Source of the DNA: Robiginitomaculum sp. | GTDB lineage: Bacteria; Pseudomonadota; Alphaproteobacteria; Caulobacterales; Maricaulaceae | Assembly: GCA_002733485.1 (NCBI GenBank) | Contig: NVVU01000017.1 | Location: 7,553 to 38,186, forward strand | Length of the DNA: 30,634 nt | Reading direction: 5' to 3' | Shown here: positions 28,844 through 30,634 of the stretch, piece by piece | Position numbering within the stretch: the first letter of the stretch is position 1 | How the letters are laid out: every line of letters begins with the position of its first letter | Made by a program: the position numbers and the translations under genes | The notes under the pieces: model-generated | Database searches by the model: none | What the model was told of the DNA's origin: nothing | What the model saw: only the letters and a program-made list of their open reading frames with translations

Positions 28844-29347
28844 ATGGTATGGCTTGCCGCACAAATGTGGGGATTACTTGCTCTGAGTCTGGTATTGGGC
28901 TTGCTAGCTGGGCGCTGGATCTGGCGGCAGCCAAAGAGCCGCGTGGATGATGAAGCCGATAAGGAGCTGGCACAATTGCGCTCACGCATTGAGGAAAGCG
29001 ATGCGGAAAAAGCTAAATTACGTTCTCAGCTATTGGAATATGAAACCGAACAAACCCAATCCAGTACCGATCAGAACAGCACCGAGGTTGACCCGATCCT
29101 TTATGAATCTGCCAGTGATGGCAATGCGGATGATTTGAAACTGATCAAGGGGATCGGGCCTCAACTGGAAAAAATGCTCAATGATATGGGCATATATTAC
29201 TACCACCAGATTGCCGCCTGGACCGATAATCAGGCCACCAAAATAGACGACCGACTGCGCTTTAAGGGACGCATCATGCGCGATAACTGGCGCGCCCAGG
29301 CCAGCGCCCTGTCCTCTAATCGCCAGGGCCCAGGCTCATTCAGATGA
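28844..29347 (+). CDS. Membrane-anchored helix-hairpin-helix protein
   Basis: The 167-residue product has one N-terminal transmembrane span (~5-25, ending with R-W-I-W-R), a charged predicted coiled coil (~37-70), a Gln/Ser/Thr-rich linker and a C-terminal helix-hairpin-helix module (~96-150): D-D-L-K-L-I-K-G-I-G-P-Q-L-E-K-M-L-N-D-M-G-I, Y-Y-H-Q-I-A-A-W-T and R-L-R-F-K-G-R-I-M-R-D-N-W. The same module occurs at the C-termini of alphaproteobacterial NuoE and L21 extensions and may bind DNA or proteins. The ribosome site is AAGGA. It is paired with the OmpA-family gene; the function is unknown. Confidence 0.83.
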   Translation: MVWLAAQMWGLLALSLVLGLLAGRWIWRQPKSRVDDEADKELAQLRSRIEESDAEKAKLRSQLLEYETEQTQSSTDQNSTEVDPILYESASDGNADDLKLIKGIGPQLEKMLNDMGIYYYHQIAAWTDNQATKIDDRLRFKGRIMRDNWRAQASALSSNRQGPGSFR

Positions 29348-29382
29348 TTGAGTCTGGTCCCCGTGTGGTGAAATGCATTTTT

Positions 29383-29407
29383 TGTGCATGCCTACTGGCC
29401 ATGCACA
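29383..29407. other. 8-bp perfect stem-loop before the membrane microprotein
   Basis: TGTGCATG (29383-29390) pairs with CATGCACA (29400-29407) around a 9-nt loop. The T-run lies before, not after, the stem on the plus strand, so it is not a normal terminator in either direction. It may be a processing or leader structure between the helix-hairpin-helix gene and the 26-residue frame. Confidence 0.35.
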
Positions 29408-29471
29408 CCGGCCCGCGCTATGGCTGTGTTCAATAGAGTTTTGCCCTAAACGCCCAGTAAAGGAAGATATT

Positions 29472-29552
29472 ATGAGCGCCCTGCTTGCTATAATTGTCGT
29501 TGTTGTGATTTTTGCGGTTCTGAATATCGTCGAATACGGACGCATCGACTAA
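29472..29552 (+). CDS. 26-residue single-span membrane microprotein
   Basis: The short frame encodes M-S-A-L-L-A, a valine/isoleucine-rich span (I-I-V-V-V-V-I-F-A-V-L-N-I-V) and a hydrophilic tail E-Y-G-R-I-D. AGGAAG lies 5 nt before the ATG, an excellent ribosome site, and the predicted topology is a single bitopic helix. Its size is like CydX, KdpF and AcrZ-type accessory subunits, but the sequence matches none I recognise. It sits alone between the helix-hairpin-helix gene and the opposite-strand DsbA-family gene. The partner protein cannot be inferred. Confidence 0.7.
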   Translation: MSALLAIIVVVVIFAVLNIVEYGRID

Positions 29553-29567
29553 GGCCACCCTTTGTGG

Positions 29568-30200
29568 TCAGGATGCCCCTTCGCGCAAGAGTTTTGCCAG
29601 CACGGCCGGGGGCTGTGCCCCGGAGGCCCCGCGCGAACGGGCCACAATAAAGGTTGGCACGGCCTGAACCCCGATCTGTTGCGCCTCGCGGACTTCACGG
29701 GTGATCTGGTCCACATCCCGATCACTGGCAAAAAGCCCTGTTAACACCTCTTCTTCCAGGCCAAGCCCGACGCCAATGCCGATCAGGGTATCCACATCCC
29801 CGACATCCAGACCTTGGGTAAAAAACGCATCAAACAGAGCTTCTTCGGCTTCCCAGCCCTTGTCCTGCCCCTCGGCCCAGCGGATCAACCGATGCGCATT
29901 CAAGGTATTGGGCCGCCTGGTGATTTTATCAAAACGAAAATCAATCCCCACCTGTACGCCCGCCTGTTGCAAGTGTTCCATGCCGGCTTTGCGGGCCACC
30001 TTGTCCGGGAATTTACGGTCCATATAGGCGTGATATTCCAGCCCCTCTCTGGGGATGCCGCCATCCAGAAAAAACGGCCGAAAGGCGGTTTTCACCTCAA
30101 CCTCATCGCCCAGTAAATCCAGCGCGGCGCGCGCATTACGCAGGCCTATCCAGCACCAGGGGCACACCACGTCCGAAACCATATCCAGAGTTGTTTTCAT
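29568..30200 (-). CDS. DsbA-family oxidoreductase (FrnE / HCCA-isomerase-like)
   Basis: The 210-residue thioredoxin-fold protein has the active site V-V-C13-P-W-C16-W-I-G near the N-terminus and the long helical insertion of the FrnE/2-hydroxychromene-2-carboxylate isomerase group (F-R-P-F-F-L-D, N-T-x-x-A-H-R-L-I-R-W, A-L-F-D-A-F-F-T-Q-G-L-D-V), ending G-V-Q-A-V-P-T-F-I-V with the cis-Pro. There is no signal peptide, so a cytoplasmic redox or disulfide-isomerase role is likely. A longer frame runs upstream to 30422, but ATG 30200 gives the family N-terminus and has an AAGG/GAAGAG site. It diverges from the secreted-protein gene with a 66-bp gap. Confidence 0.92.
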   Translation of the reverse strand: MKTTLDMVSDVVCPWCWIGLRNARAALDLLGDEVEVKTAFRPFFLDGGIPREGLEYHAYMDRKFPDKVARKAGMEHLQQAGVQVGIDFRFDKITRRPNTLNAHRLIRWAEGQDKGWEAEEALFDAFFTQGLDVGDVDTLIGIGVGLGLEEEVLTGLFASDRDVDQITREVREAQQIGVQAVPTFIVARSRGASGAQPPAVLAKLLREGAS

Positions 30201-30266
30201 ACTCTTCACCTTTTCGCCTTGCCGATAACCATGGTACACTGGAACGAGAATAAAAAGGAAGCCGCC

Positions 30267-30634
30267 ATGCTGGTAACCATCGCAATGCTGGCCTTGATAC
30301 AGACCGCCCCCATGGCCCAGAACATCCCCGCCATTAGCCCCACGGCAACGCAAGGTACAGTGATCATCAACGCTCACTGGCAGGGTAAACCGTTCAGCCT
30401 GCGCCAGTTCATGCGTACCCATTTCAATATTGGCGCTCTGATGGGAGGGCCAGCCTCGCCGCGCCAGTCCGCCATGGCTATCAAGGTGTGTATTTCCGTG
30501 CCGGGCAGCATGGATTGCGGCGTTTATCAGAGCAACCCACGCGGCGGTGAAGCGCTGCCCCTAAGCCTGACCCTGCCAACGGGTGATCACGATGTTCAGG
30601 TCTGGCCGGTCAGCTTTAAACCACAGGCACAAAG
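30267..30634 (+). CDS. Secreted protein of unknown function, 3' end outside window
   Basis: The frame opens with ATG 30267 after a strong AAGGAA ribosome site and runs off the right edge with 122 codons visible. The N-terminus M-L-V-T-I-A-M-L-A-L-I-Q-T-A-P-M-A-Q is a short signal peptide, probably cleaved after A17. The mature part has few charged residues, two Cys (V-C-I-S-V-P-G-S-M-D-C-G-V) that could form a disulfide, and a beta-rich look (L-P-L-S-L-T-L-P-T-G-D-H-D-V-Q-V-W-P-V). I recognise no family. It diverges from the DsbA-family gene. Confidence 0.7.
   Translation, partial: MLVTIAMLALIQTAPMAQNIPAISPTATQGTVIINAHWQGKPFSLRQFMRTHFNIGALMGGPASPRQSAMAIKVCISVPGSMDCGVYQSNPRGGEALPLSLTLPTGDHDVQVWPVSFKPQAQ

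Noticed and set aside
29383..29407. Stem-loop as a terminator for the helix-hairpin-helix gene
   Set aside because: No T-run follows the stem on the plus strand and the preceding T-run is on the wrong side.

Overview
The window looks like a chromosomal segment of an alphaproteobacterium with moderate-to-high GC. The basis is family content: a CoA-linked aromatic degradation cluster with MarR regulators, a short basic protein upstream of murA of a kind common in this class, class I cytochromes c, a gene resembling the Rhodobacter gene-transfer-agent spike base, and a dispersed palindromic repeat of the kind common in alphaproteobacterial intergenic DNA. I cannot assign the order from sequence alone.

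Region 1 (1-11.9 kb) is a catabolic island. A class V aminotransferase/kynureninase-like gene is cut by the left edge. It converges on a fused flavin monooxygenase/old-yellow-enzyme protein of the 2-aminobenzoyl-CoA monooxygenase-reductase (or salicylyl-CoA 5-hydroxylase) type, which is divergent from a MarR gene. A minus-strand operon follows with almost every junction overlapping or within a few bases: SDR dehydrogenase, second MarR, enoyl-CoA hydratase, acyl-CoA dehydrogenase, 4HBT thioesterase and a RidA-like protein. Divergent from it is a coupled plus-strand operon: iorA-like, iorB-like and a cyclase/kynurenine-formamidase-family hydrolase, ending in a clear terminator. The set fits aerobic CoA-dependent dearomatisation of an aminoaryl or hydroxyaryl acid followed by beta-oxidation-like steps, possibly fed from tryptophan or kynurenine. 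No aryl-CoA ligase is present in the window.

Region 2 (11.9-18 kb) holds a repeat-bearing intergenic stretch, a SulP transporter and the most unusual locus. A 798-residue protein fuses a tubulin-tyrosine-ligase-like ATP-grasp domain, a PqqD-like domain and a C-terminal region resembling HPr-kinase-like proteins without a P-loop. It is divergent from an exported c-type cytochrome whose N-terminal third is a roughly 90-residue Gly-Glu-Ala repeat rich in glutamate. Since TTL-like enzymes add amino acids to glutamate-rich tails and PqqD-like domains bind leader peptides, the pair is a candidate undescribed modifying-enzyme/substrate system. A second small cytochrome c follows.

Region 3 (18-25 kb) has murA, a 49-residue basic protein, tRNA-Thr(GGT), an intergenic block of stem-loops and a 78-bp repeat, an AT-rich SnoaL-like lipoprotein flanked by identical 10-bp palindromes, a glycosyltransferase/sulfotransferase pair, and an MmgE/PrpD protein coupled to a nucleotidyltransferase.

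Region 4 (25-30.6 kb) has an isolated three-gene phage/gene-transfer-agent tail- or spike-type module (DUF2793 protein, spike base, fibre with 52-residue propeller repeats), a BON-OmpA protein with a membrane helix-hairpin-helix protein, a 26-residue membrane microprotein, a DsbA-family oxidoreductase and a secreted protein cut by the right edge.
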